IMG/VR virus record: IMGVR_UViG_3300038701_001077
Location: 1 to 38,308 of that record
Source: a virus
Reading direction: 5' to 3' (one strand)
Length of the DNA stretch: 38,308 bases
The first letter of the stretch is position 1; the number at the start of each line of letters is the position of its first letter. Both the position numbers and the translations under genes were made by a program. This document shows positions 1 to 9,561 of the stretch, in pieces. Below the pieces are notes generated by a model, which saw only the letters and a program-made list of their open reading frames with translations, was not told where the DNA came from and searched no databases.

Positions 1-2280
1 GACCTCGTAGACCTGTATCCTGACCCCGTTGCCTTGCTGACCCGGCGTGTGGGTTAGCGTCACCGGAGACGTGCCGGGGCTGGCGATGAAATAGGCTTCG
101 ACGCAATGACGATTGGCGTATTCCCAAACCGTCGCGGTGACCGCACCTGCGCCAATATTGATCGTTGGGTCCGTGCCGCCTGTCTCGACCGCATCCGACC
201 GACGATGCACAAAGACGACGAGAGAATCGCCTGATGGCGTGAAGCTGGATGTGGCGTAGCTTGCCGCCTTGCCCGTAATGACCTGCGAATGAAGCAGGCT
301 CGGGTTCCCCGGTCCTGTGGCTGCACCCCAAGTTGAGGACGCACGAGGTCCGATGCTCTCCCCTTCGATCTGACCATAGTTGTAGGGATCGTTTGACGAG
401 ACATAAGCGACAGACCCATGGTTTTCAGTCACGCCCCCTCCTGACTTTGGACGGGCAAGCGCAACAGCTTCAAGGACAGTTGTCGGGTATGCCTGCTCTA
501 CCCCCACATCATCAACCGTGAAGGCTGCGGAGAACTCCGACCAGACCCGTTGATCCACGTTTGCCTTAACGATGTTCCCATCGTCCGTGACGCCGGTGAT
601 GACAGGTGATATGTTGAACGTTGCGACAGCGTTTGTGCCTTCGCTGACAATTCTGGCATCGCTATTTGTTGAGCCTTGCGGTCGAGTATTCGGGCGACCA
701 AGGCCATTGATGTCACCGGGCCACACGGCCATGAGGCTGCAATTTTTGGCAAGGGCAACATCTGAGGCCGCACCAGAAAACGTAATGCCATTGGTTGATG
801 GTTGCCAGATGATCGCATTTTCAACCGTGATGTCATCCATACCGTTAGTCACAGCGTTGGCAAACACACCCTGATAGTCCGGACCAGCCCGCTCGATAAC
901 CCATCGACTATTCGACTGTTGCAGCCGTAGACGAACCGTTTCCCAAGGCTGGATCAGCGTCGGATCGGTTGTCGAATTAGCCCCTTCGTCTATGTCGTAG
1001 AGCGTGAACCCGTTTCGGTCGATTGTGATTGTTTGAGGTGTGACTTGTGATGTCCCGTTTGTAGACCACGATTGAATGAGCATTTCTTCATCACCCACCG
1101 CCGCCGTTGGGTCTGACAGGGTGATCGTCCGAGGTGTGGACCTTGCATCTACAAAAATGAAACGATCTGCATCAGATTCCGTAAGTGTGAAGTTGCTTGC
1201 CGTTAGGGCTGCATCGCGTGTGTATGCTGACCCACCTGTTGCCTTGACCGGCCATGCGGGAGCAACCATCCCCTCAGCGCCGGGAAAGAACACCATGCCA
1301 CGAATAGTGAAGCCAGAGAACCCCCCGCCCGTGCCAAAGAAATGACGCCCGTCTGGGTGGGGCCCGTGATCCCCGATGAAGTCATATGCTACGTTGTCGT
1401 TGTCGGTGACAGTAGTCGGACTATAGGTTGCGCTGGATACATAGCGGATTTGATCGTCCCAACAATAGCGGTGTGTGTTACGTTCAATCGTTAGGTTGTC
1501 ACCAGTCGCAACGATACCAGAGCAGAGATACTGAGTGTCATTATCTTGGATCGTAATGCCATCTGCATTGCCCTTGATCCAGACACCCTCGCACCTTCCA
1601 GCAGGGCGCAGGCCCGTCTGGCGAGCGATGGGAGCGTCAGACCGCATCAGGCATCGACGGATGATAATATCGCTGGCAACAACTGTGTTGGCCTCAACCT
1701 GAATACATCCCTGAACACCCTCAGTCGTCAAGTTGCCGGTGAACTTGTCCTCTGTGCCGAGGGGCAGGTAAAACTCGGTATCTTCAATAATTACGTCACC
1801 GATAGACGTGGAAGGTGATCCTGTTGTGAAGAACGCCATGCGCTTCCACTGTGGACGGTCATCTGCATCCATAGCGCCAAAGGTGATTGTCCCTACTGGA
1901 TCATCAAAAGCACCGTTGAATATGGTATTTTCTGTGGCATAGGAGCCGGGGCGGCCCTTGACCGTCAGACCGGATTTGTTCGCGGCGGACAGACCTAGAA
2001 TGGACGTGATGTCGGCCAGCTTGCCATAGGTGCGATAGCCTGCCTCGACCGTAACAGTCGTGCTGCCGACCGTGGCATCCCCAACTGTGAGCGGAGAAGT
2101 ATTGGGCGTCATCACACCGCCCGAGACGGTGAACTCCCCATAGGTGCCGTCTGCCTCGGATGTGGCGGCATCGCCTTCGCCAACTGGCGTGAGTGCGCCG
2201 AAGGTGATGGCCGCAGGCGCACCACCCCCGCCCGGACGCCGCACCGCAAACGCGAACGGCGAAACGCTAGACCCTAGCAT
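1..2280 (-). CDS. Beta-helix spike/fibre protein, C-terminus cut by window edge
   Basis: The frame stays open from ATG 2280 to the left edge, giving 760 codons without a stop. Residues about 1-100 are Gly/Ala/Thr-rich. The part after residue ~120 has short rungs of the type 'NLTIERN', 'GITIQDND' and 'DITVENAI', typical of right-handed parallel beta-helix proteins that bind or cut surface polysaccharide. The ATG begins one base after the TGA of the spike-base gene, and no Shine-Dalgarno is visible, so translation is probably coupled. The pairing resembles GTA head-spike genes (base plus spike) and suggests a receptor-binding spike for host capsule. No catalytic site can be assigned. A tail fibre rather than a head spike is also possible. 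Confidence 0.75.
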   Translation of the reverse strand, partial: MLGSSVSPFAFAVRRPGGGGAPAAITFGALTPVGEGDAATSEADGTYGEFTVSGGVMTPNTSPLTVGDATVGSTTVTVEAGYRTYGKLADITSILGLSAANKSGLTVKGRPGSYATENTIFNGAFDDPVGTITFGAMDADDRPQWKRMAFFTTGSPSTSIGDVIIEDTEFYLPLGTEDKFTGNLTTEGVQGCIQVEANTVVASDIIIRRCLMRSDAPIARQTGLRPAGRCEGVWIKGNADGITIQDNDTQYLCSGIVATGDNLTIERNTHRYCWDDQIRYVSSATYSPTTVTDNDNVAYDFIGDHGPHPDGRHFFGTGGGFSGFTIRGMVFFPGAEGMVAPAWPVKATGGSAYTRDAALTASNFTLTESDADRFIFVDARSTPRTITLSDPTAAVGDEEMLIQSWSTNGTSQVTPQTITIDRNGFTLYDIDEGANSTTDPTLIQPWETVRLRLQQSNSRWVIERAGPDYQGVFANAVTNGMDDITVENAIIWQPSTNGITFSGAASDVALAKNCSLMAVWPGDINGLGRPNTRPQGSTNSDARIVSEGTNAVATFNISPVITGVTDDGNIVKANVDQRVWSEFSAAFTVDDVGVEQAYPTTVLEAVALARPKSGGGVTENHGSVAYVSSNDPYNYGQIEGESIGPRASSTWGAATGPGNPSLLHSQVITGKAASYATSSFTPSGDSLVVFVHRRSDAVETGGTDPTINIGAGAVTATVWEYANRHCVEAYFIASPGTSPVTLTHTPGQQGNGVRIQVYEV

Positions 2281-2281
2281 A

Positions 2282-2542
2282 TCAGGACCACGCGACGATA
2301 TCGGATGCAGTCGTGCCGGTCGATCGCACCCGCGCCACGCGGATCGGATGCCAGCCAACCGTCACATTTGCCATCGCAATCGTCGCGCCGTTCGGCAGGA
2401 CAACGCTCAGGTTGCCCTCGGTGCCGACCCAGAGAGCGCGCGTGACATAGGTCAGATCCTCGCTGTCGCTTGGCGTGACAGCTTCGGCCCAACTCACTGG
2501 ATCAGTTGTTGTGCGGGTCGGGACTGAATCGATTGCAGCCAT
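2282..2542 (-). CDS. Spike base protein, GTA Rcc01079-like
   Basis: 86 aa. The core 'AVTPSDSEDL..VTRALWVG..GNLSVVLPNGAT' followed by 'HPIRVARVRSTGTTAS' matches, from memory, the small beta-rich spike-base family typified by Rcc01079 of the Rhodobacter capsulatus gene transfer agent. That protein anchors capsule-binding head spikes. The start has a good Shine-Dalgarno (AAAAGG, 6-7 bases upstream). The gene sits between the lysis cassette and the large beta-helix protein, to which it is translationally coupled. I infer that it attaches that spike to the virion. Family assignment is by pattern only. Confidence 0.72.
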   Translation of the reverse strand: MAAIDSVPTRTTTDPVSWAEAVTPSDSEDLTYVTRALWVGTEGNLSVVLPNGATIAMANVTVGWHPIRVARVRSTGTTASDIVAWS

Positions 2543-2576
2543 GTTTTTTCCTTTTCAGGTTGTTGAGGTCGGGAGG

Positions 2577-2900
2577 TCAGCCCGTGTTTCGCACTCGCAA
2601 AAGGTGTTCGGAAATCGACGCCAGAACCTCGCGCGTTTCCTTCGCCGTGGCTTTCTGATCTTCGCGCATTTCCAGCATGGTCTGCCGAAGGATGGCAAAC
2701 TCCCGCTCCACGTCCGTCTTTTTCACGGTGTCATCGCGCAAAGTGTTGACGCGCTGGTGCAGCTCTTTCGTGTTCCTGTCCATTTCATCTTCCAGCCGAC
2801 GGATCATGCCAAGGATGCGCCAGAAGAACCCGCCCACGACGCCCGCGCAGAAGATCAGCGCAGTTAGCCCGGTTCCAATCAACCATTGAAAATCATCCAT
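2577..2900 (-). CDS. Small membrane protein with coiled coil
   Basis: 107 aa. Residues ~7-28 are one hydrophobic segment (LIGTGLTALIFCAGVVGGFF); the rest, ~30-100, is highly charged and heptad-like (RRLEDEMDRNTKELHQRVN, then EREFAILRQTMLEMREDQ), a predicted coiled coil. It starts 3 bases after the stop of the lipoprotein gene, with GGGGGT before the ATG. The topology is that of an i-spanin or an accessory holin-type protein, but a better spanin pair lies just upstream. I therefore call it an accessory lysis or membrane protein of unknown function. Confidence 0.65.
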   Translation of the reverse strand: MDDFQWLIGTGLTALIFCAGVVGGFFWRILGMIRRLEDEMDRNTKELHQRVNTLRDDTVKKTDVEREFAILRQTMLEMREDQKATAKETREVLASISEHLLRVRNTG

Positions 2901-2902
2901 CG

Positions 2903-3139
2903 TTACCCCCTACACGTCCCGGTCATCCGGTCGTCAAGGTCAGCCACCCATTCCGGCCAAGGCCCGGTCCCGAGCGGCGCGTCGGGCATGGCAAGCCGGG
3001 CCTCGCGATATGAGGCGCACCCGGCATCACCAGCGGGGATCGTTGCCCCGCACCCGGACATCAGGATCAGCGCCCCGACCATCGCGCATCTGCTCACGGC
3101 CCTTGACCACGCGGCGCGCGGCGTCCTGTTGTGCTTCAT
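2903..3139 (-). CDS. Candidate o-spanin (Rz1-like outer-membrane lipoprotein)
   Basis: 78 aa. After a basic N-terminus comes a hydrophobic stretch ending in the lipobox-like 'LMSGC' (Cys ~30), so the mature protein would be a ~49-aa lipoprotein. The mature part holds several Pro and Trp ('MPDAPLGTGPWPEW'). The gene overlaps the upstream i-spanin candidate by 113 bases in another frame. That nested or overlapping arrangement is typical of Rz/Rz1 pairs, which fuse inner and outer membrane at the end of lysis. Function is inferred from lipobox, size and position. Confidence 0.62.
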   Translation of the reverse strand: MKHNRTPRAAWSRAVSRCAMVGALILMSGCGATIPAGDAGCASYREARLAMPDAPLGTGPWPEWVADLDDRMTGTCRG

Positions 3140-3242
3140 CTTTCACCCTTTCGCGTTCCTTGGATTCGATCCGGCCCTTGGCAATCCAGCCGAAAAGGCC
3201 GAGAACCAGAAGGCCAATTGCGCCGCCGATGATTTCGGTCAT
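3027..3242 (-). CDS. Candidate i-spanin (Rz-like)
   Basis: 71 aa from ATG 3242. The N-terminal segment 'EIIGGAIGLLVLGLFGWIA' is one transmembrane helix, followed by a charged helical domain ('KGRIESKERERVKDEAQQD'). The ATG overlaps the stop of the holin candidate as ATGA, which fixes this start over an in-frame one further upstream. The 3' half overlaps the lipoprotein gene. One N-terminal anchor, a periplasmic coiled-coil segment and an overlapping lipoprotein gene are the hallmarks of a two-component spanin. The protein is short for the class. Confidence 0.6.
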   Translation of the reverse strand: MTEIIGGAIGLLVLGLFGWIAKGRIESKERERVKDEAQQDAARRVVKGREQMRDGRGADPDVRVRGNDPRW

Positions 3243-3496
3243 TTCAGCGCCTTCGGATCGACCGTGTAGGGGCGCGCTGCCCCGCTGCGCTGTTGCAAAG
3301 CGAAGGCCCATAGAGCGGCAGGTGCCGCTTTCACGAGGAAGTCACCGGCCCCGGAACCGATCATGGCAGGCCAGACCGTATGCAGCGTGTCACCGATGGA
3401 TCGCAGCACTTCGGGCGGCGCGTCGAACAACACGAGGCCAAGCCCCGCGACGGTGGCCCAAAATGAGCGCGTCCATGCAAAGAAAATCGGGGTCAT
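3239..3496 (-). CDS. Candidate holin
   Basis: 85 aa from ATG 3496, chosen because it starts one base after the stop of the 62-aa gene upstream. Two hydrophobic segments are visible: ~8-24 (around 'FWATVAGLGLVLF') and ~43-67 ('GAGDFLVKAAPAALWAFAL'). A short polar tail follows. Size, two membrane segments and position between endolysin and spanins suit a small holin that times lysis. I do not recognise a specific holin family. Confidence 0.6.
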   Translation of the reverse strand: MTPIFFAWTRSFWATVAGLGLVLFDAPPEVLRSIGDTLHTVWPAMIGSGAGDFLVKAAPAALWAFALQQRSGAARPYTVDPKALK

Positions 3497-3497
3497 G

Positions 3498-3686
3498 TCA
3501 TTCCTCATAAAGAAGGTCGAGATTGTCTTCGAGCACGCGCTCAAAATCAGGCCCTAGCGGCTGTTGCCGGGACAACAAATCGGAATAGAACGCCTGCATT
3601 TGGCTTCTGAAACACGCGCACTGGTCACCCGGTAATCCGCAGTCGACGAAACAGACGCCCGGCTCTTGAGGGTTGCCGAGGGTCAT
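3498..3686 (-). CDS. Small Cys-rich protein in lysis cassette
   Basis: 62 aa, acidic at the C-terminus (FERVLEDNLDLLYEE). Four cysteines (12, 16, 23, 25) sit in 'VCFVDCGLPGDQCACF', which looks like a small metal- or disulphide-binding knot. Its ATG overlaps the endolysin stop (ATGA) and its stop abuts the holin start, so it is part of the lysis operon. It has no signal peptide and no membrane segment. Family not recognised. It could be an anti-holin or another lysis regulator, but nothing in the sequence shows this. Confidence 0.55.
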   Translation of the reverse strand: MTLGNPQEPGVCFVDCGLPGDQCACFRSQMQAFYSDLLSRQQPLGPDFERVLEDNLDLLYEE

Positions 3687-4339
3687 GCCTTACCCCCCGT
3701 CAGAAGCGCCCAGAGACGCGCCCAGAAGCCCGGTATGGGCCTTTCCTCGACCCAAGGGGCCGGTGATGCCTGTGGGGCCTCTACGGGCGCCCTGTTGCCC
3801 AAGAGGCTATCCACCTGTTCACGGATATCCACGCGCACCGCGCTCGACCAATCCGGCGTGTAGGTGCGATGCAGGCGGGTGTATTCCGTCACCTTTCCGC
3901 TGCCCGACCATTTGCCGTAGAAAAACAGATCGCGCTCTGCCTTCCGGCGCGGGATGATTTCGGCAGGCTTGCGCCAATTCATGATCGAGGCGCGGGCTGC
4001 AACCGTGTCGCCCGCTTTCCATTGCTTCACCCACGTTGCCTTGTGGATCGACCCCGTGTTCCAGTGGAACGACAGCGCGGCCGCAAACTGCGCTTCCGTC
4101 AGATCGTGACCGCGAAAGGCGTCCCGAACGTCCTTGGCGTATTTCTCCAAGACCCAGAGCCAGATCTCGACGCACTTCTCCATCGGGACCGGGTTGTCCT
4201 TGTAACGCCCGACCGAATGCCCCGAGGCGTCCGTCAGCCCGAAGCCCCATGTCCAGACGCCCACGCTGTCGCGGTAGGCTTGGCGGACCACGCCCTCATG
4301 ATGGGCGACTTCGAGGGCGGTGCGTGTCGTGATCTGCAT
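3683..4339 (-). CDS. Endolysin, T4-type lysozyme (GH24)
   Basis: 218 aa from ATG 4339, which has AAGGAG eight bases upstream. The motif 'HHEGVVRQAYRDSVGVWTWG' carries Glu15, Asp24 and Thr30, the same 9- and 6-residue spacing as the T4 lysozyme catalytic triad (E11/D20/T26). It should cleave the MurNAc-GlcNAc bond of peptidoglycan. The lysozyme domain covers about residues 8-150. The C-terminus ends in a hydrophobic, aromatic helix ('IPGFWARLWALLTGG') that may touch the membrane. With no N-terminal signal or SAR segment, export should depend on the holin. It heads the lysis cassette directly after the tail spike. Confidence 0.88.
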   Translation of the reverse strand: MQITTRTALEVAHHEGVVRQAYRDSVGVWTWGFGLTDASGHSVGRYKDNPVPMEKCVEIWLWVLEKYAKDVRDAFRGHDLTEAQFAAALSFHWNTGSIHKATWVKQWKAGDTVAARASIMNWRKPAEIIPRRKAERDLFFYGKWSGSGKVTEYTRLHRTYTPDWSSAVRVDIREQVDSLLGNRAPVEAPQASPAPWVEERPIPGFWARLWALLTGGKA

Positions 4340-4351
4340 CAAAGAAACTCC

Positions 4352-7300
4352 TTACGAAAGGGTCAGGGACGCTTCCCGAACAACGCCGTCTGAGCCTTTG
4401 ACCTTGATCTTGATTTCGGTGTTGCTGGTCAGTTCGAACGTGGCCTCTCCATTGGTTGACGGGCTTGCCGATGCCGGGGGCGAAAATGTGATAGGAGAAA
4501 AGAACCGCGCTTGCCCCGTTCCTTTCGGAAGGAATCGCAAGTCGATATCGGCGCTTGTGCCGTCAGCTCTTATAGATGGAGCGATACCGACGCCATTAGC
4601 CCCGCCCCTTAATTCTAGCCAATTTACAGCTCCCGCTTGGTCAACAACACGCACGTTATCCTCGACCAAGAACAGGCTACCAGAAGTCGAGTAGGAAAGT
4701 ATTTCGTTTAAATTAAAGTAAATCCCATGGGTATCATTCGCCCCAGAGTTACCCATAACTAGCGAATTTGTCGTTGCGTTTGTAACCCCGTCGCCCCCGA
4801 GATTATCAAAAGCATTCCCGACAACTAGATGGCTCTGGCCGCCAACTAGCTTTACCCCTTCTTGTGTGGTGTTATAAATCCGATTGCCAACAATCGCGCA
4901 ACGATCTGCATCAACAGACACTCCCACCTTGCAATCGCGCAACGTATTGCCCGAAACAGTTACATTTGTTCCGCCACCTTGGGCGATTACACCACCGTTA
5001 CATCGTTCAATATTGTTTCCAACAACCACGCAATCGGCAGATGAAAAAACCCAAACGCCAGCATTGGCGACGGCAATATCTTCTCCGTCGATCACGTTCC
5101 CCATGATTACAGAATAATCACATCCTGTATCACGCTTGATCCCTGACGATGTGGTGGCTCCGATCCTATTGTCCAAGATTTTTGAATTGACCGCGTTTCC
5201 GCCGCCAATATTTGCCGCGAAATTGTCGTGAACGTAGGTTTCTTTCACCAAAGCGTTTTTTGTTCCGAAGTATTCCCCTACTGCAAAAAGAGGACCAGAC
5301 CCCAAAACTACACCGCCATAAACGCAATCAACAACCTCTGTTCCGACGACTTCGCAGTTTTCCATCGCCTCAACAGTTCCATTCATATAAATGCCGTGAA
5401 GATATCGAAAACTCTGATCTTTTTCGTAGTCGTTGAAATAGCCGGTTTGGGTTTCGTAATCATACAGTCCTGTTCCGGACGATTTATCGCGAACCAAGAC
5501 CACATAACCGGCAGCAACGTCATTGCTGATATTGGTGGCGTCAGATGTTTGCCCGGCGCCGGTTGCCGTCACTTCGTAAGTGTCGTCTGTTTCGTCTCTC
5601 GTTCCGCCGGTCCCATCCTCAGCCACGCTGATCAATGTGCCTTCCGAACCGAAAGTCCCGCCAAGAACATGTTGGCCAACATTGATGGGCGGGACGCCGC
5701 CCCGCGACCAATTCCCCTCAACTTTCCCGCCGATGACCTTGTGACCGTGACCGTGTGTGGCCTCGATGACGTTGTTCTCCCATCCGCTGGTAAGGTCAGC
5801 ATGGGCGATCTTCTTGATCGTTGCGCCTGCCGACATACGCCAGACGACGTTCGACTTGTCATTAGACGTGCCCGAAAGCGTGATCCCCGAAGTCATATAG
5901 GTGCCGTCGGGAACGTCGATCTCTCCGCCAGTCGTGGGCAGATAGTCAATCGCTGCCTGCAACGCCGCCGTGTCGTCCGTTGATCCATCGCCGGTCGCGC
6001 CGAAATGCTTGACGGAGATATCCCCCGCCGGGATGACGTTCGACATGTCCGAGATAGCCGAGGATGATGCGATCTTCTGGAACTCCAGATCGCCAATCTT
6101 GAAGTGCTGACCCACATACATCTTGGACAGCGCGGCAATCGCGGCGGCGCGGGTCGAGAACTCCAAGACAGAAAAACCGCCATGTCGAACCCGACCATCT
6201 GTCGAAAAGACCGCCGCCCTTCGATCGGTCAGGTTGTGATCGTTCGCATCATCAAGAGACGCATCAAGCTCAATCTCGAAAACACCAACGTCGGAAGTCG
6301 TCGCGTTGCCGCTTGCCGAAAACAGCTTGCCGTCACTTGGGAGCGTGATCTTCACCCGGCCGCGGTTGACGATCTGGCAGTCCGTGGTTGGCATGTTCAC
6401 GCCAAAGGTGCCTGTGCTGGTCGCATCGCCGCATTCGCAGACAATATCGCTCCCACGGCGAACCGTGATCCGCGACGTAGGCCAAACCAGATCAGACGGG
6501 TGGTTCCCCGGATCGATCAAGTTGATGACGCCCTCCGCGTTCTGCGCGTTGGCCGTCCAAGCTCCATCCTTGAGCGTGTGTTCATGTTGCGCGATGCCGT
6601 CGAAAACGATCACGCCTTGAATGTCGAACAGCTTGTGACCTGCCGTCCGCGTCCTCGTGTATCCGCTGATATAGGCCCGCGCCCACTTTACATGAATTGG
6701 AACGCCGATGCTTTCGATATCCGCATCAATGACCGTGACGGACGTATTGTCGTCCTGCGTCTTGCCTGCCAGTGAACGGTCATCCGCCCCGCCCGTGTTG
6801 TTGTCGTCGGTGAATAGGAACATGCCGCGACCGCTGGAATTGCGCACAACCGGAGAAATCAGGCGAATGTTGATCCCGCGAATGGCGAAGCCTGCTTCCT
6901 CGGTCCTGTCGGACTTGCAGTTGATGAACGTGATGTTCTCGCATCCGTGATGCGTGTCGAATGCGGCCTGCGCCCCGGTGTTCGTGCCGACGCAATCGCG
7001 GATGGTGCAGCCGTAGGGGCCAGCCGCAGCAATGACCGAATTGCCTTCCTCGCCAGCCGTGAGCGATGCCGATCCGGTCGTGTAACCGTGACGGCAGAAA
7101 TCCCACCGGCAATTGTCGATAACCGTGCCATAGCCCTTGTCTTCGACGCCGTAGCCAAACTGGTTGTCGCCCGTGTTGTTTTCCAGATGGCGGGCGGTGC
7201 AGTTCGTCACCTTCATATTGACGGTGCCGTTCAACTGGATGCAGCCATCATAGCCGCGTTGCTGGTCGATGTTGGCGAACTCGCCCGTATAGCCAAACAC

Positions 7301-8488
7301 GCTGAACGCCGTGCCCTGCCAGATCGACCCCGACCCCTGCCCGTGCCCCTCAGCATACATGATCCGGGCGTTCCGAACGTTGAGCAGTTTGATATCGGGA
7401 ACGGCGATCCGCGCATTCTGCGCCGTGGTGAAGGCATCAATCCGCGCTTCGTCCGAAGTGGCTGTGCCTGTCCCTGTGCCTGCGCCCGTCGCAGTGAATG
7501 TCACGCCGACCGTATTGGAAGCCGCGCCGATGGCTGTAAAATCCGTCGATCCAACAGTCAGGATCGTATAGCTGCGCCCGGTCGTAAAAGCACCCGCCGT
7601 TACGACCCCTTCATCGTTGTTCGTCTCGCTGATACCTTTGACCCGCGAAAGAGGCGCCTTGAGGGCAATGCTTGTGGCCGTTGTGCCCGTCGCGGCAAAC
7701 GCCCATTCGGCAACGCGGAACTGGCTTGCGTTGTCTTCGCTGTCCCGGTTGTAGGGCGCCACGGCATCGGACAGAACGACAAGTGGCTGGCCCACATCAA
7801 GAGCGGTCGTCGTCGTATTGACCGGGATTGTCAGCGCGCCCTTGGTATAGTTTGCGCTCAGATCGTAATAGTTGATCGTTGCGGGCGGGAAAGAAAACAG
7901 TGTCCCGCTGCTGTTCTTGAAGATCGTCGCGCCTCGGAAATCGACGTTGATGTCTTCGCCGCTGGTCGTGATCGTGCCGGTGACTAGATAGACCGCGCCC
8001 GCTTTGCCAAGAAGTTTCCGGCCGCGCTTGGCTTGCTGCCATGTGAACGCCGCCTGAATTGCCGCCGTGTCGTCGGTGCCGGTGGCCGTGGTGCGATCTG
8101 CGGAAATGACCGCGTTACCCAAGGCGCCAAAAGTGCGGAACGACGTGATATCGCCACTCGGGGAAACGTCCGCGATATCGGGAATGAATGTGGAGCCTGT
8201 CGCCTTCACATAATCGTCACCATCAATTCGATAAACGGTGCCTTCCGGATCTTGGCCCCACTTCGACCCGCCGCGAAACGTAATAAAGTCCGCCCGACTG
8301 TCGAACGTTCGAGCGGGCTTGATCTGGCTGGACATTTCCGCGCCCAGATCATCCGCCATGTATGCCGTAAGAACAGACGAGCTTGCCCGCTTGGCATTTG
8401 CGCCTTGCCCGATGATAACGCGATCGGTAGCCGCAAGGGAGGAAGCCTCGCCAAGTTCATTGACGGGCTTAGTCGTGAATTCGGCCAT
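4352..8488 (-). CDS. Giant tail spike with two pectate-lyase-like modules
   Basis: 1378 aa; GGGGG-type Shine-Dalgarno before ATG 8488. Residues 1-60 look like a virion-attachment part. A first module follows: a linker ending '[16 protein letters not shown]' (~109-124), then '[13 protein letters not shown]' (~136-148), the classic start of a phage pectate-lyase-type beta-helix. A second complete copy starts at ~768: '[20 protein letters not shown]' (819-838), then '[13 protein letters not shown]'. Residues ~298-343 ('[20 protein letters not shown]', then 'TATGAGTGTG') are a small module I recognise as recurrent in phage fibre proteins. The C-terminus has '[11 protein letters not shown]' and a short beta domain. 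Role: host polysaccharide recognition or degradation. DNA for residues ~1015-1300 is visibly AT-richer than the rest. Confidence 0.85.
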   Translation of the reverse strand: MAEFTTKPVNELGEASSLAATDRVIIGQGANAKRASSSVLTAYMADDLGAEMSSQIKPARTFDSRADFITFRGGSKWGQDPEGTVYRIDGDDYVKATGSTFIPDIADVSPSGDITSFRTFGALGNAVISADRTTATGTDDTAAIQAAFTWQQAKRGRKLLGKAGAVYLVTGTITTSGEDINVDFRGATIFKNSSGTLFSFPPATINYYDLSANYTKGALTIPVNTTTTALDVGQPLVVLSDAVAPYNRDSEDNASQFRVAEWAFAATGTTATSIALKAPLSRVKGISETNNDEGVVTAGAFTTGRSYTILTVGSTDFTAIGAASNTVGVTFTATGAGTGTGTATSDEARIDAFTTAQNARIAVPDIKLLNVRNARIMYAEGHGQGSGSIWQGTAFSVFGYTGEFANIDQQRGYDGCIQLNGTVNMKVTNCTARHLENNTGDNQFGYGVEDKGYGTVIDNCRWDFCRHGYTTGSASLTAGEEGNSVIAAAGPYGCTIRDCVGTNTGAQAAFDTHHGCENITFINCKSDRTEEAGFAIRGINIRLISPVVRNSSGRGMFLFTDDNNTGGADDRSLAGKTQDDNTSVTVIDADIESIGVPIHVKWARAYISGYTRTRTAGHKLFDIQGVIVFDGIAQHEHTLKDGAWTANAQNAEGVINLIDPGNHPSDLVWPTSRITVRRGSDIVCECGDATSTGTFGVNMPTTDCQIVNRGRVKITLPSDGKLFSASGNATTSDVGVFEIELDASLDDANDHNLTDRRAAVFSTDGRVRHGGFSVLEFSTRAAAIAALSKMYVGQHFKIGDLEFQKIASSSAISDMSNVIPAGDISVKHFGATGDGSTDDTAALQAAIDYLPTTGGEIDVPDGTYMTSGITLSGTSNDKSNVVWRMSAGATIKKIAHADLTSGWENNVIEATHGHGHKVIGGKVEGNWSRGGVPPINVGQHVLGGTFGSEGTLISVAEDGTGGTRDETDDTYEVTATGAGQTSDATNISNDVAAGYVVLVRDKSSGTGLYDYETQTGYFNDYEKDQSFRYLHGIYMNGTVEAMENCEVVGTEVVDCVYGGVVLGSGPLFAVGEYFGTKNALVKETYVHDNFAANIGGGNAVNSKILDNRIGATTSSGIKRDTGCDYSVIMGNVIDGEDIAVANAGVWVFSSADCVVVGNNIERCNGGVIAQGGGTNVTVSGNTLRDCKVGVSVDADRCAIVGNRIYNTTQEGVKLVGGQSHLVVGNAFDNLGGDGVTNATTNSLVMGNSGANDTHGIYFNLNEILSYSTSGSLFLVEDNVRVVDQAGAVNWLELRGGANGVGIAPSIRADGTSADIDLRFLPKGTGQARFFSPITFSPPASASPSTNGEATFELTSNTEIKIKVKGSDGVVREASLTLS

Positions 8489-8497
8489 GCGAACCCC

Positions 8498-9493
8498 CTA
8501 GAATGTCATTGCGTGGATAACGAGTTCCCACTTGGCGAAGTCGATTGTCAGCCGTGTCGGCGCGCCTGCCCCCCCAGGGGCAATAATTTGGATTGCAGCG
8601 CCGCAATAAACGTCGATTGTTCCGTCTGAATTATTCAGCGCGACAATTCCGTTCGTCGCCGCCGTTGCATCTGTGTGATTTGACGCCGGGTTAATAGGAA
8701 CACGATCGGCAGGAGAGAAAATTCCGTCAGCGGTTATGCAGACAAGTTCAAACGAAAGAACCTTGACAGGAGCGGTTATCCCGTGCGTCCAAGTGAGAGA
8801 CGCATCGGCGGCAATGCTCAACTGCCCCGAAGACGCCGTTTCAATTGCAGACGTGTAGTCAGCCAATTTGGCTTCCATCTTCGCAGGCGAAATCAGGCCC
8901 TCGGTCGTGCTTGTGCCAGTGTTCCAAACCGATTGACTCAATGTCCTGTCGGCTTCGTCCAGAACGGCAAACGTTCCAAGCTCCAAAACCGTTCTTGCCG
9001 CTGTTGGCGTTGTGGCGCGAAGAACCTCAAATTCCATAAATGCGGAAAACGGGGTGATCCTTCCCGCCAGTGCTTCAAGGCCAGTTTGCACATCTGCGGC
9101 CGGTGTTCCCAACTGCGGGTCGCCGCCTGTCCATGCCGCCGAGGGCCAGGTCGCCGGGTCATTGACGCCAATAATCGGGTCGATCGAAACACTCGCCGCC
9201 GAGCTTGCGGACTGCCCGACGCGGGGCAGTGTTGGATTCGTCCGCACCAGAGCGCCGTTTTTGTCGCGGATGACGGCATCCAGCGTTGTGGACGTGGTAA
9301 CGAAAACCTTCGGCGCCCGCCCCGATCCGTCCAACTCGATCGGGTTGGTTGTCGGCGTTGTCCCCGCCGCGTCCGAATAGAGCGTAACAAGCGTGGTCGT
9401 GCCGGTCTCGTAGATCGTCACCGATCCATCGGCGAGCGCCGCGTTGTCGTTGTCAAAGATGACATCGTTATCCAGCAAAATGCCGTCAGCCAT
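8498..9493 (-). CDS. Tail fibre / spike adaptor protein
   Basis: 331 aa. Residues ~20-70 ('GSVTIYETGTTTLVTLYSDA', then 'TNPIELDGSGRAP' and 'VFV') form the small beta domain common at the N-terminus of podovirus fibres, where it ties them to the tail. The middle ('TLSQSVWNTGTSTTEGLISP') resembles fibre shaft repeats. The C-terminus is a beta-rich domain that could be a receptor tip or an anchor for the spike encoded next. It stands 9 bases upstream of the giant spike and 68 bases after the ejection protein. Confidence 0.7.
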   Translation of the reverse strand: MADGILLDNDVIFDNDNAALADGSVTIYETGTTTLVTLYSDAAGTTPTTNPIELDGSGRAPKVFVTTSTTLDAVIRDKNGALVRTNPTLPRVGQSASSAASVSIDPIIGVNDPATWPSAAWTGGDPQLGTPAADVQTGLEALAGRITPFSAFMEFEVLRATTPTAARTVLELGTFAVLDEADRTLSQSVWNTGTSTTEGLISPAKMEAKLADYTSAIETASSGQLSIAADASLTWTHGITAPVKVLSFELVCITADGIFSPADRVPINPASNHTDATAATNGIVALNNSDGTIDVYCGAAIQIIAPGGAGAPTRLTIDFAKWELVIHAMTF

Positions 9494-9561
9494 TGGCCCC
9501 GCCTTTCAGTTGGGTCATCATTCATTCGGTGTTTTTGGGGTCCGCTCTTGCGGGGTTGAGC

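Noticed and set aside
6947-7987. Plus-strand frame of 346 codons inside the giant spike gene
   Set aside because: Antisense to well-supported beta-helix sequence and composition is that of a shadow frame.
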